From: Rubinisphaera margarita
GTDB taxonomy: Bacteria > Planctomycetota > Planctomycetia > Planctomycetales > Planctomycetaceae
Length of the DNA: 64,000 bases
Direction of reading: 5' to 3'
NCBI RefSeq assembly: GCF_022267515.1
Contig: NZ_JAKFGB010000012.1
Coordinates: 744,001-808,000 of the forward strand
How positions within the stretch are numbered: the stretch's first letter is position 1; each line of letters begins with the position of its first letter. Positions 35,837 to 43,958 of the stretch are shown in pieces. Position numbers and translations under genes: made by a program. The notes under the pieces were generated by a model. It was not told the origin of the DNA, did no database searches, and saw only the letters and a program-made list of their open reading frames with translations.

Positions 35837-36055
35837 ATGAGTCCCGCACCAAACATCGCGTACAGGCTTCACCTGTTGGAAACTCAGCTCGAAATCGTTC
35901 GGTCCAAGGCGGCTCAGGCGTCGAACGACAGTCGCCACGAATGGGACAGGTTGATCACACAAATGGAAAAGCGGTACGGAGCCCTGTTGGACATTGCTCA
36001 CATGACCGCACCCGGCCTGATCGAGCCTTGCGATGCTGCTCACACTCATTGCTAA
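35837..36055 (+). CDS. Small helical protein of unknown function
   Basis: 72 residues, mostly helix (YRLHLLETQLEIVRSKAAQA, then RHEWDRLITQMEKRYGALLD). The ATG at 35837 is eight bases after AAGGA; an ATG at 35828 overlaps that site. The protein has no membrane segment. It is the last gene of the DUF1328-YqaE unit, followed by a terminator. No family recognised. Confidence 0.65.
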   Translation: MSPAPNIAYRLHLLETQLEIVRSKAAQASNDSRHEWDRLITQMEKRYGALLDIAHMTAPGLIEPCDAAHTHC

Positions 36056-36124
36056 ATTGAAGCGTACTGGAGCATTGTGGCCTGAAATCCTGATCCTCGC
36101 CTGATAGTGGCCTGCTCCTGATAG

Positions 36125-36168
36125 AAAGCCGTCGTCCGGAATGAAAATTCCAGGCGACGGCTTTTTTT
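36125..36168 (+). terminator. Rho-independent terminator of the DUF1328-YqaE unit
   Basis: Perfect 10-bp stem AAAGCCGTCG / CGACGGCTTT with T-run TTTTTTT. Confidence 0.9.
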
Positions 36169-36170
36169 AT

Positions 36171-37223
36171 TTAACTTTCGCCCTGCTCCGCCAATGTCGG
36201 CCGGGCCACCCCGGCCGGTTCGGGTTGCTGCTCGGAGCCACTGACATACAAGAGATGAAAGATTCCGTTCATTCCGAGCACGGCGAGAACGGACGCAACG
36301 AGAGTACCCCCGCTGACTTCTTCGGACACAATGGTCCAGACGAACTGTCCAATACAGAGGACTGACACGAGTACCAGTGTCGGTGTGCGGGAGATCAGAT
36401 TGACCACGACTGCGCCCAGGGGAGCTCCCAGGGCGACGATGGGAGCGGCCGCGAGCCAGTTGGCAAAGACTTCCGGAGCAATCGCGAAAGAACCCGGCAT
36501 GAGCCGAGCCAGGCCGACGTTGCTGGCGATGCCGATCACCGACGTGAAGGCCATCAAAACGACAGAGGTGGGAATCGCGGTCTTCAGATCGGCACGGAAG
36601 AGCAGGACGAGCATCGCGTAGATCATCATGTCGATACCGACGCCGGTAATTGAGGCGACTACGCCGCCCGATAATCCGACGGCCAGACCAATCGCATTTT
36701 CCCAGCTTCGCCAGCGACTGCTCATTCCTGCGGCGGCGACCAACTCGCGAAGTTTAACCAAATGCATGATTCCAAAGCTGGCCCAGACGATAGCGAAGAG
36801 CAGCTTCACCCACAGGTCCGGCACATGGGGAGCGACAAACAAGGCACCGAGTGGAGTTCCGATCAACGATCCCACCATGGCGGGTCGCAGAATGCCCCAG
36901 TTCAGTTTGATGCCGGCGGAGAAAATGTAGATGCTCGCCGAGACCATGCCGATTGACTGCACGGCCAGCCCGAAGTTTCGTCCCAGGCTTCCAGGAAAGT
37001 CGAACAGAAGGACCAGGACCGGGAAGCCAACGGTTCCGCCGCCCATGGGAGTTGAACCGGCGATGTACGATCCGAAGGACATCGCCACTGCGATCGGCCA
37101 GTGAGAACGCAGCGTGTCGATAGATCCGCCAGCGATCACAAGCGTCAGCCAGGCGGTGTAGAAGATCCCCAGCCAGACGAGAAATGGCCACAGATACGGA
37201 AAACGGCCAGTCGCGGAACGCAT
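36171..37223 (-). CDS. TauE/SafE-family (sulfite exporter type) membrane transporter
   Basis: 350 residues from the ATG at 37223 (the longer frame opens with a TTG at 37232). About eight hydrophobic helices. The family repeats are visible: PIAVAMSFGSYIAGSTPMGG, GGTVGFPVLVLLFDFPGSLG in the first half, and IGLAVGLSGGVVASITGVGI with LKTAIPTSVVLMAFTSVIG in the second. TauE/SafE proteins export sulfite, sulfoacetate or other small organic anions. The substrate is unknown. A MarR regulator gene lies 132 bp upstream on the same strand. Confidence 0.88.
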   Translation of the reverse strand: MRSATGRFPYLWPFLVWLGIFYTAWLTLVIAGGSIDTLRSHWPIAVAMSFGSYIAGSTPMGGGTVGFPVLVLLFDFPGSLGRNFGLAVQSIGMVSASIYIFSAGIKLNWGILRPAMVGSLIGTPLGALFVAPHVPDLWVKLLFAIVWASFGIMHLVKLRELVAAAGMSSRWRSWENAIGLAVGLSGGVVASITGVGIDMMIYAMLVLLFRADLKTAIPTSVVLMAFTSVIGIASNVGLARLMPGSFAIAPEVFANWLAAAPIVALGAPLGAVVVNLISRTPTLVLVSVLCIGQFVWTIVSEEVSGGTLVASVLAVLGMNGIFHLLYVSGSEQQPEPAGVARPTLAEQGES

Positions 37224-37355
37224 GACGATCAACCCTGCTCAACAAGTGAAATCGTTGGAAGACGTCGGCGACGTCGTGCGGATGATCTGCAGGGCGCGTT
37301 CGAGGCTTGAGGCGAGGGCTCTCCCCGATGTCTACGGAGACTCAGGTTGACTGCT

Positions 37356-37859
37356 CTAGTTCTCGAGCCAGTCGCAGCTGGCATCTTCGTGAGGTTTGCG
37401 GGCGAGTCGGAGCAATTCGACGAACTGCTCCTGCTGCGCTGCAGTCAGGTGAGAGAGTTGTCGCTCGTGCATTTCGCGGACGGCGTCCGCCATCTCTGTG
37501 AGCAGTTCTCCCCCTTCGGCAGTCAACTCCACTTCAACCACACGACGATTCTCGACGCGCCTCGTTCTCTGAATCAGGCCTCGTTTCTCCAAGCGATCCA
37601 ACATCCGCGTGATATCAGGCGCTCGGGTAATCAGCTTGCGTCCCAGCGCCAGGGTGGGCACCGGGGACGGCGCGGCAGCCTGCAGCAATCGCAAAGCATT
37701 GTATTGCTGGGCTGTCAGCTTGAATTGCCCGAACAGTTGTTCTTCAATCGCCTTGAGACAGTCGTACGTCCGCCAGAGATTGAGGAAGGTTTCCTGTTCC
37801 GTGGAATCGAATGCCGGGATCCCCGGTTCCTGCTTCACATCCGTTTTCCGTTGCGTCAT
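37356..37859 (-). CDS. MarR-family transcriptional regulator
   Basis: 167 residues. The winged helix-turn-helix is clear (KLTAQQYNALRLLQAAAPS, LALGRKLITRAPDITRMLDR, LEKRGLIQRTRRVENRRVVE). It is similar in sequence to the MarR protein at 59394 (shared YNxLRxL, DRLEKxGLxxR), so the two are paralogues. It may control the TauE-type gene downstream. Upstream of its ATG, at 37887-37894, lies ACAATTGT, a short palindrome like that of some MarR operators. Confidence 0.88.
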   Translation of the reverse strand: MTQRKTDVKQEPGIPAFDSTEQETFLNLWRTYDCLKAIEEQLFGQFKLTAQQYNALRLLQAAAPSPVPTLALGRKLITRAPDITRMLDRLEKRGLIQRTRRVENRRVVEVELTAEGGELLTEMADAVREMHERQLSHLTAAQQEQFVELLRLARKPHEDASCDWLEN

Positions 37860-37941
37860 TTTGCCGTCAGCCTGAGAAATGTCAAGACAATTGTTGTTCG
37901 GACGGCCTTCCCGGGTTTCTCAATCCGCGAAACGGGCCATC

Positions 37942-37980
37942 CAAAAAAATAAGTCGCCCGAAAGAGGCTTCAGGCGACTT
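37942..37980 (-). terminator. Terminator of the CspA-like gene (bidirectional shape)
   Basis: 8-bp stem AAGTCGCC / GGCGACTT. On the minus strand it is followed by ATTTTTTTGG; on the plus strand by TTTAAA. A second hairpin (37993-38018, GCCCGCAAGAC / GTCTTTCGGGC) lies between it and the gene. Confidence 0.8.
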
Positions 37981-38028
37981 TTTAAACTCAATGCCCGCAA
38001 GACAAAAGTCTTTCGGGCTCAGCTGCAA

Positions 38029-38226
38029 TTACTGGCAGCGAACGTTCTCGGCGCGGGGGCCCTTCGGTCCCTGTCCGACATTGTACGTGACCGGCTGACC
38101 TTCGCGCAGCTGCTCGAAGGACACGCCTTCCAGTGAAGAGCTGTGGAAGAACAGGTCGGCTCCGGATCCATTGTCGATGAATCCAAATCCCTTTGTCGTA
38201 ATGCGTTTAATTGTACCTTCGGCCAT
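38029..38226 (-). CDS. Cold-shock domain protein (CspA-like)
   Basis: 65 residues from the ATG at 38226. RNP1 (KGFGFID) and RNP2 (DLFFHSS) motifs are present, along with the usual start MAEGTIKRI and end GPKGPRAENVR. It binds single-stranded RNA or DNA, unfolding RNA in the cold. A longer frame to 38304 only reflects an open leader, as is usual for csp genes. The RhlE helicase and a small basic protein are encoded just upstream on this strand. Confidence 0.95.
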   Translation of the reverse strand: MAEGTIKRITTKGFGFIDNGSGADLFFHSSSLEGVSFEQLREGQPVTYNVGQGPKGPRAENVRCQ

Positions 38227-38343
38227 TGTGGTGGTCCCAAACTCAAAAAATAGTGCGGTCTGTATCGCTAGAAACGTATCACGCGAAGTGGACTGCTTAA
38301 ACAACCGCCCGGACTGAAGTGCCGGCGCGGAAATTGACAGTGA

Positions 38344-38511
38344 TTAGGTCTCGTCGTCGGTGATGTCGAGTTCTGCCTCGTCGGGGACGGGCGGAATGAT
38401 CTCGGACGGCGAGTTTTTACGTCTCAGGCGTCGCTTGAGCTTCTCCTGAGCCTTGTGCTTCTTTTCCATCTCGCGTTGGCGTTTTTCAAACGTATTCTGT
38501 TTCTTTGCGAT
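38344..38511 (-). CDS. Small basic helical protein with apparent ATC start
   Basis: 55 residues: IAKKQNTFEKRQREMEKKHK, then AQEKLKRRLRRKNSPSE and an acidic tail ending ELDITDDET. No ATG, GTG or TTG is available near the front. The codon at the proper distance (five bases) from a strong AGGAGAG site (38517-38523) is ATC. The only downstream ATG is residue 15 and lacks a site. The charged composition, basic body with acidic tail, and ribosome site argue for a real gene, perhaps begun at AUC, or with a G-to-C error or mutation of ATG. I believe similar small MAKxQNTFxKRxRE proteins exist in planctomycetes, but cannot verify this here. Confidence 0.55.
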   Translation of the reverse strand: MAKKQNTFEKRQREMEKKHKAQEKLKRRLRRKNSPSEIIPPVPDEAELDITDDET

Positions 38512-38661
38512 AAGAACTCTCCTGAATAAGGAACCAGACTGTACCCGTCCTGCGGACCAACTTGCCCGGTCCCTGCCGGGCAGATGTCATAGGAGGACGG
38601 AGCTACGAGACGATAGAACCAGGGCAGATTGGACGCAACCCGCCCGGCCCTGTGTTCCCGG

Positions 38662-40143
38662 TTATGTGGTTTGTGGGGTCCGCTTCTTCGAGAAACGGCT
38701 CTTCTTTTTCTTGTGACGCGGCTGTCCCTGGCCGTGGCCTTCGGCACGAGCACCTTCTCCGCCTGAAGCGGCAAAGCCACCCTTACGCGGGCTACCCGGT
38801 TGAGCAGGACGGCTGCTTCGCCGTGGGGCGGCATCGTCGCGGGAGAACCGCTCTTTTCCGTCCTGTTTTCTTTCGGCACGCTCTCCAGAGGGCTTCGCTC
38901 CATCGGGACGCCGGCGTGGTCCTTTGAAAGGACCGCGGTTTTCCGGGCGACGTCGAGGACGACTGCTGGAGCGATCGTTGTCACGATCACCGGAGCCAGT
39001 CTCTGCAGCATCGCCAAGAGATTCGTGGCGAGCAACCGGGACTTTTTGTCCGATCAGCTGTTCGATGGCACGCAGTTCACGACGCTCGTTGCCGCTGCAG
39101 AACGAAATCGCAATCCCGTCGGCCCCTGCCCGTCCGGTCCGTCCGATACGGTGAACGTAGCTTTCCGGCTCAACTGGAAGGTCGAAGTTGAAGACGTGGG
39201 TGATTCCGTCGATATCGATTCCGCGAGCGGCCACGTCGGTAGCGACGAGAACGTTAACCTGCTTTCGACGGAAGGCGTCGAGAGCACGCTGGCGGGCATT
39301 CTGTGATTTGTTGCCGTGAATCGCCGTCGCCTTGAGACCCGACTTGGCCAACTGCTCGGCCAGAGAGTTGGCTCCACGTTTGGTCTTGGTGAAGACGATG
39401 GCTCGTTCGCTTCCCGATTCCGAGAGAATCGTACGGAGAAGCGACTGCTTCCGGCTCCGGTCGACGTAGATAAGCTGCTGCTCGATCCGGTCGACGCTGG
39501 TCGACTTGGGTGTCACGTTGACGGTGACGGGATCCCGCAGCAGGCTGCCGGCGAGTTCGGTGATCTTTGGCGGCAGAGTTGCCGAGAAGAACAGCGATTG
39601 CCGCTGTTCCGGCAATTCGCGGAAGATCTTCTTCAGGTCTGGCAGGAAGCCCATATCGAGCATGCGATCGGCTTCGTCCAGAACGAGGATTTCGAGACGA
39701 TCCAGTTCAATATGCCCCTGGTTCATCAGGTCGAGCAGACGGCCAGGAGTCGCCACAACGATGTGGACACCCCGATTGAGGGCTTTGACCTGGTGGAACT
39801 GACTGACGCCGCCATAAATCAAGGCGTGCCGCACCTGCAGGTGCTTGCCGTACGTCGAGCAGCTTTCGCCGATCTGAATGGCCAGCTCCCGTGTGGGAGC
39901 CAGGATCAGGACGTTCGGGCGATTCTGCAGCGGCTTGCGTCCCTTCTTTCCCAGCTTGTGCAGGATAGGAAGGGCAAAAGCGGCCGTCTTTCCAGTGCCC
40001 GTCTGTGCGCAGCCGAGAATGTCGTGACCTGCGAGAGCGGGCGGGATTGTCTGAGCCTGAATGGGAGTGGGAACTTCGTAGTTTTCGCTGGCCAGTGCAC
40101 GTTGGACCGGGGCGATGAGCTCAATTTCAGCAAAAGTATTCAA
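38662..40143 (-). CDS. rhlE: DEAD-box RNA helicase, RhlE-type
   Basis: 493 residues from a TTG at 40143, chosen because AAGGA lies seven bases upstream and RhlE proteins begin near here (xNTFAEIELIAPVQRAL). All helicase motifs are seen: Q-motif (PTPIQAQTIPPAL), I (AQTGTGKT), Ia (PTRELAIQ), II (DEAD), III (SAT), V (ATDVAARGIDID), VI (HRIGRTGRAG). The C-terminal ~110 residues are a basic Arg/Gly/Pro-rich tail (RSSSRPRRRPENRGPFKGPR) for RNA binding. It unwinds RNA, probably in ribosome assembly or decay, often in the cold. It is the first gene of a cold-shock-like group. Confidence 0.93.
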   Translation of the reverse strand: MNTFAEIELIAPVQRALASENYEVPTPIQAQTIPPALAGHDILGCAQTGTGKTAAFALPILHKLGKKGRKPLQNRPNVLILAPTRELAIQIGESCSTYGKHLQVRHALIYGGVSQFHQVKALNRGVHIVVATPGRLLDLMNQGHIELDRLEILVLDEADRMLDMGFLPDLKKIFRELPEQRQSLFFSATLPPKITELAGSLLRDPVTVNVTPKSTSVDRIEQQLIYVDRSRKQSLLRTILSESGSERAIVFTKTKRGANSLAEQLAKSGLKATAIHGNKSQNARQRALDAFRRKQVNVLVATDVAARGIDIDGITHVFNFDLPVEPESYVHRIGRTGRAGADGIAISFCSGNERRELRAIEQLIGQKVPVARHESLGDAAETGSGDRDNDRSSSRPRRRPENRGPFKGPRRRPDGAKPSGERAERKQDGKERFSRDDAAPRRSSRPAQPGSPRKGGFAASGGEGARAEGHGQGQPRHKKKKSRFSKKRTPQTT

Positions 40144-40872
40144 TGGTGTTCCTTCGAGGAAGCGAGGGGACAATTTCCCCGCCAGCTGAATGCACGGTGC
40201 GCAATGTGAGCGCGAAAAAATGCATCGAGCCTGACAGGCGAGGGATACATCCCTGTTGATTTGGGAAGTGCTTCAACGCGGACAGACGGGATGATTAGTT
40301 CCCGCAGTATCGACGCGAACGCACGGTTGGAAGCAGGGGCAGATTGGACTACTCCAGCTCATCAGGATCGGGACTGCGACTGCGCCAAAACGCACTCGAT
40401 CCGTAGATCCGTCACGATGAGAATTCTGGATAAACAAGAAAGTCGCAGAATTCGATGCGTCTCCGGGAGACGCGGGCGGCTTTCCAGAGCGGTCCAAATA
40501 ACCGTTGGTTGGCAGCAGTGGGGTGTAGTAGAAGACTACACGGGGAACGGGCGACAGGAGGCTCCACCTCTGCAAAAAGACCCGTTGAGTCGGACAGCAC
40601 TTCCAATTCGGGAAACGCTACTCGCTTATTTCCGACCATTTCGTCCGCTCGATCACTTCTGATGTGCGGACGTCGACGAACTATACCGGGCAGCGGCCAG
40701 AATAGCCACGTCTGTTTCGGGAAAATTCCCGAGATTGAGGCAAATGGGGAAAAAGTGCCCGCCCCGGTCGAGCGCGCTCCCCGATGAAACCCCATAAAAC
40801 GTGTCAATAAATTGCCGGGAAGCGTTCGCAATTCCTGCTTTTCGATGGGTTTCGCTCTCTCCGTGGAAGATA
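40144..40872. other. 729-base gap upstream of rhlE
   Basis: The region must hold the rhlE promoter and a leader on the minus strand. Several open frames on both strands cross it, but none shows domain-like sequence or a good ribosome site. No tRNA-like fold or repeat seen. Confidence 0.45.
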
Positions 40873-43614
40873 TCAGAGTTCTCCACGCAACTCGTACAGT
40901 CGATCGAGGGCCGCTTTGGGGGTAAGGCTGTCGAGGTCCATCGATTTCAGTTTCTCCAGAATCGGGTGTGGCGGCGGCTCGAACAGATTTAACTGACGCT
41001 GCGTTGCTCGATCGGTTTTTCGCTGCGGGATATTTGCTTTCCCCTGATCATCACGGCGATCGGACTCGAGTGTTTCGAGAATCTGATTGGCACGCACAAT
41101 CACATCACCCGGAACACCCGCGAGACGGGCGACATGGATGCCGTAACTCTTGTCCGCGGCTCCCTGCACGATCTTGTGCAGGAAAATCACGTCCCCTTCC
41201 GATTCATGGACCGCGACGGTCCAGTTCCGCACCCCGCGAAGCGTTTCGACCAGGTCGGTCAGCTCGTGGTAATGCGTGGCGAACAGAGTTCGGGCTTTCG
41301 TAATGTCGTGCAGATATTCTGTGATCGCCCAGGCCAGGGACAAGCCGTCGTAAGTGCTCGTTCCGCGACCGATCTCGTCCAGAATGACCAGTGACTGATC
41401 CGTGGCCGCATTCAGAATGCGAGCGGTCTCCGTCATCTCGACCATGAACGTACTCTGCCCCTTGCTGAGTTCATCGCTGGCCCCGACGCGTGCAAAGATG
41501 CGATCCACGAGCCCGATGCGAGCGGACGCCGCGGGCACGAAGGAGCCGGTTTGAGCCATCAGCGTCAACAGAGCGGCCTGACGGATATACGTGCTCTTCC
41601 CCGCCATGTTTGGCCCGGTGATGATCTGCACGTGGCCACGATCGGGCGATCGTTCCTCGGATTCGTCGCCCTCCTCGCATTCCTGCTGTTCGCCGGAGTC
41701 ACCGAGCAGAACATCGTTCGGAACGAACTGACCGCTGGGCAGCAGCTGGTCGAGCACCGGATGTCGCCCGTCCCGTATATCGAGGGTGGCTCCTTCGCAA
41801 AGTTCCGGGCGGCAATAGCGGTGTTCAACCGCCGTGTGAGCGTAACAGGCAAGGACATCGAGCTCGGCCAGAATCTGGGCAATCTTCTGCAGTCGCGAAA
41901 CATGCTGGCAGACCTCGGTCCGCAGTTCATGAAACAGCTCTGTCTCCAGCGCCAGTGACTGCTGGTCGGCGGTGAGAACTTTCTCCTCGTGTTCCTTCAG
42001 CTCCGGCGTGATATACCGTTCCTGGTTCTTCAGCGTCTGCTTCCGATGGTAGTCGTCCGGGACTTTCTGCAGATGAGCGGCGGTGACTTCAAGGTAGTAG
42101 CCGAAGACTTTGTTGAATCCGACCTTCAGATTGCTGATGCCGGTGCGTTCTATCTCTTTCGCCTGATAAGCGGCGATCCACTCCTTACCCCCTCGGGAAA
42201 GATCGCGGAGTTCGTCGAGCCGTGTGTTAAAGCCGGGACGAATCAGGTCGCCATCAGTCAGGTTGAGCGGCGGATCGTCGACCAGACATGGTTCAATGAG
42301 CGTTCGGATATCTTCACAGAGATCAATCCGGCTTTCGAGATCACGAAGCCGATCCGAACTTCGCCCGGTAAGTAATGCTTTCGTTCTCGGCAAAAGCTTT
42401 AGTGTGCGGGACAGGCAGACCAGATCGCGCGGATTGCAGCGCCCGGTGGCCACGCGGGCGGCCAGACGTTGCAGGTCGTAAGTGCCGTCAAGTTCTTCCC
42501 GGAGTTCGCGAAGAAGCGTGCTGTCTTCAACCAGCTCCTGAACGGCGTCGCCCCGCTGTGTAATCGTGTCGAGGTCGCGAAGCGGATTGGCAATCCATTC
42601 GCCCAGAAGGCGGGCGCCCATCGCCGTGACGGTGTCATCCAGGATATGCAGCAGGGAGCCTTCTCGGTGGCCGCCGCGGAGTGTTTGTGTCAGTTCGAGA
42701 CTGCGCCGCGTCGCTTCATCGATGTGAACAGTATGAGTGGAGCGATAATTCTCCAGGCTGCTGATATGTCCGAGCGGTGTCTTCTGCGTTTCCTGCACAT
42801 AGTCGAGCAAGACTCCGGCCGCGGTGACGCCCGGTGAGGCGTCCTCAACATCGAACCCTTCCAGAGAGTTGGTGCCGAAGTGCTGTTTCAGCCGATCGAG
42901 GCAGGTATCCGCCACATAGCTCCAGGGGGCCCGCTCGGTTACCACGGCATCGTCGAAGAGTCGGGCCAGATCGGCAAAGGCCGGGCTCTCTTCCAGCCCC
43001 TGTTGAAGCAGCAGTTCCGCAGGCCGCAATCGAGCGAGTTCATCACTGAGTTGTTCGAATGGGCAGGAAGTGACCTGGAAGCGGCCGGTTGAGAGTTCCA
43101 TCCAGGCGAGCCCGACCTGTTTTTTGTCGACATGGACCGCCGCCAGAAAGTTTTCGGTTCGAGGGTCGAGCAGTGCATCTTCGGTGAGCGTACCGGGTGT
43201 GACGACTCGTGTGACTTCGCGTTTCACAAGGCCTTTGGCCTGCTTCGGATCTTCCATCTGTTCGCAGATGGCGGCACGATGCCCTGCGCGAATCAGCTTC
43301 TGCAGATAATTGTCGAGCGCATGGAAAGGAAAGCCCGCCATCGCGATCGGAGAAGCCGAGCCTTTGTCGCGACTGGTCAACGTCAGTCCCAGTACTCGTG
43401 CGGCGATTTCGGCGTCTTCGTAAAAGAGTTCGTAGAAGTCTCCCATGCGAAACAGGAGCAGGCTGTCGGGGTACTGGTGTTTCACCTCGATGTAACGCTC
43501 CATCATCGGCGTCAGTTTGGCGCCGGGCGGAGGGGTCTTGCTCTTCCAGCTCTTGGGAGTTGCCTGGGGATCAGACGATTTCTGACTGGTCGTGGATGAG
43601 GTTGATTCCGACAT
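40873..43614 (-). CDS. mutS: DNA mismatch repair protein MutS
   Basis: 913 residues from the ATG at 43614; the frame extends to an ATG at 43659 but the added 15 residues look unconserved. The mismatch-reading Phe-x-Glu is in RMGDFYELFYEDA. The ATPase domain has Walker A GPNMAGKST, Walker B LVILDEIGRGTST and the following signature. It recognises mispaired or looped DNA and recruits MutL. A linker of acidic residues (EQQECEEGDESEERSPDRGH) interrupts the region just before Walker A; it looks like a lineage-specific insert. Confidence 0.96.
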   Translation of the reverse strand: MSESTSSTTSQKSSDPQATPKSWKSKTPPPGAKLTPMMERYIEVKHQYPDSLLLFRMGDFYELFYEDAEIAARVLGLTLTSRDKGSASPIAMAGFPFHALDNYLQKLIRAGHRAAICEQMEDPKQAKGLVKREVTRVVTPGTLTEDALLDPRTENFLAAVHVDKKQVGLAWMELSTGRFQVTSCPFEQLSDELARLRPAELLLQQGLEESPAFADLARLFDDAVVTERAPWSYVADTCLDRLKQHFGTNSLEGFDVEDASPGVTAAGVLLDYVQETQKTPLGHISSLENYRSTHTVHIDEATRRSLELTQTLRGGHREGSLLHILDDTVTAMGARLLGEWIANPLRDLDTITQRGDAVQELVEDSTLLRELREELDGTYDLQRLAARVATGRCNPRDLVCLSRTLKLLPRTKALLTGRSSDRLRDLESRIDLCEDIRTLIEPCLVDDPPLNLTDGDLIRPGFNTRLDELRDLSRGGKEWIAAYQAKEIERTGISNLKVGFNKVFGYYLEVTAAHLQKVPDDYHRKQTLKNQERYITPELKEHEEKVLTADQQSLALETELFHELRTEVCQHVSRLQKIAQILAELDVLACYAHTAVEHRYCRPELCEGATLDIRDGRHPVLDQLLPSGQFVPNDVLLGDSGEQQECEEGDESEERSPDRGHVQIITGPNMAGKSTYIRQAALLTLMAQTGSFVPAASARIGLVDRIFARVGASDELSKGQSTFMVEMTETARILNAATDQSLVILDEIGRGTSTYDGLSLAWAITEYLHDITKARTLFATHYHELTDLVETLRGVRNWTVAVHESEGDVIFLHKIVQGAADKSYGIHVARLAGVPGDVIVRANQILETLESDRRDDQGKANIPQRKTDRATQRQLNLFEPPPHPILEKLKSMDLDSLTPKAALDRLYELRGEL

Positions 43615-43958
43615 AGAACCTGCGTAGGGAGGGAGAGAACGCGAAAGCGGGGGCGGCACGGTCCGGGACTTCGGTGACTGACTGTGTGGACATTGTCTTT
43701 GAGGACAATCGGACCGCCGACCGACACGATATGGTCGAGAGTTTATCAGGTCCCCGAGGACATTGTCAGTCTCTGGAACGATCCCCCGGCGTTCGTTAAA
43801 GTGCGAGGGGCTGTTCGCTGCGTTCGCGGTGTACAGCCTTTCGAGGCCTGCACGGCAGAAGACATCCGTCTTGATTGTTTCTGTCGTGATCCAGAGAGTT
43901 CATCCCACAGGGCTCGTTTCTCATACCGAGGCCGAACTAGCGCACGAAGGAGCTCGCT
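43615..43958. other. Divergent intergenic region with repeated GGACATTGTC
   Basis: 344 bases between mutS and the adaptor gene. GGACATTGTC occurs at 43688-43697 and 43758-43767, 70 bp apart. The first is part of an inverted repeat ATTGTC-N6-GACAAT (43692-43709). Possible operator for either gene. Confidence 0.4.

Noticed and set aside
38424..39035. A 203-codon minus-strand frame across the end of rhlE
   Set aside because: It is out of frame with RhlE over the basic tail and not the frame of the small basic protein; no domain and no ribosome site.
40261..40886. Several open frames on both strands in the gap before rhlE
   Set aside because: None has a ribosome site or domain-like sequence, and they overlap one another.
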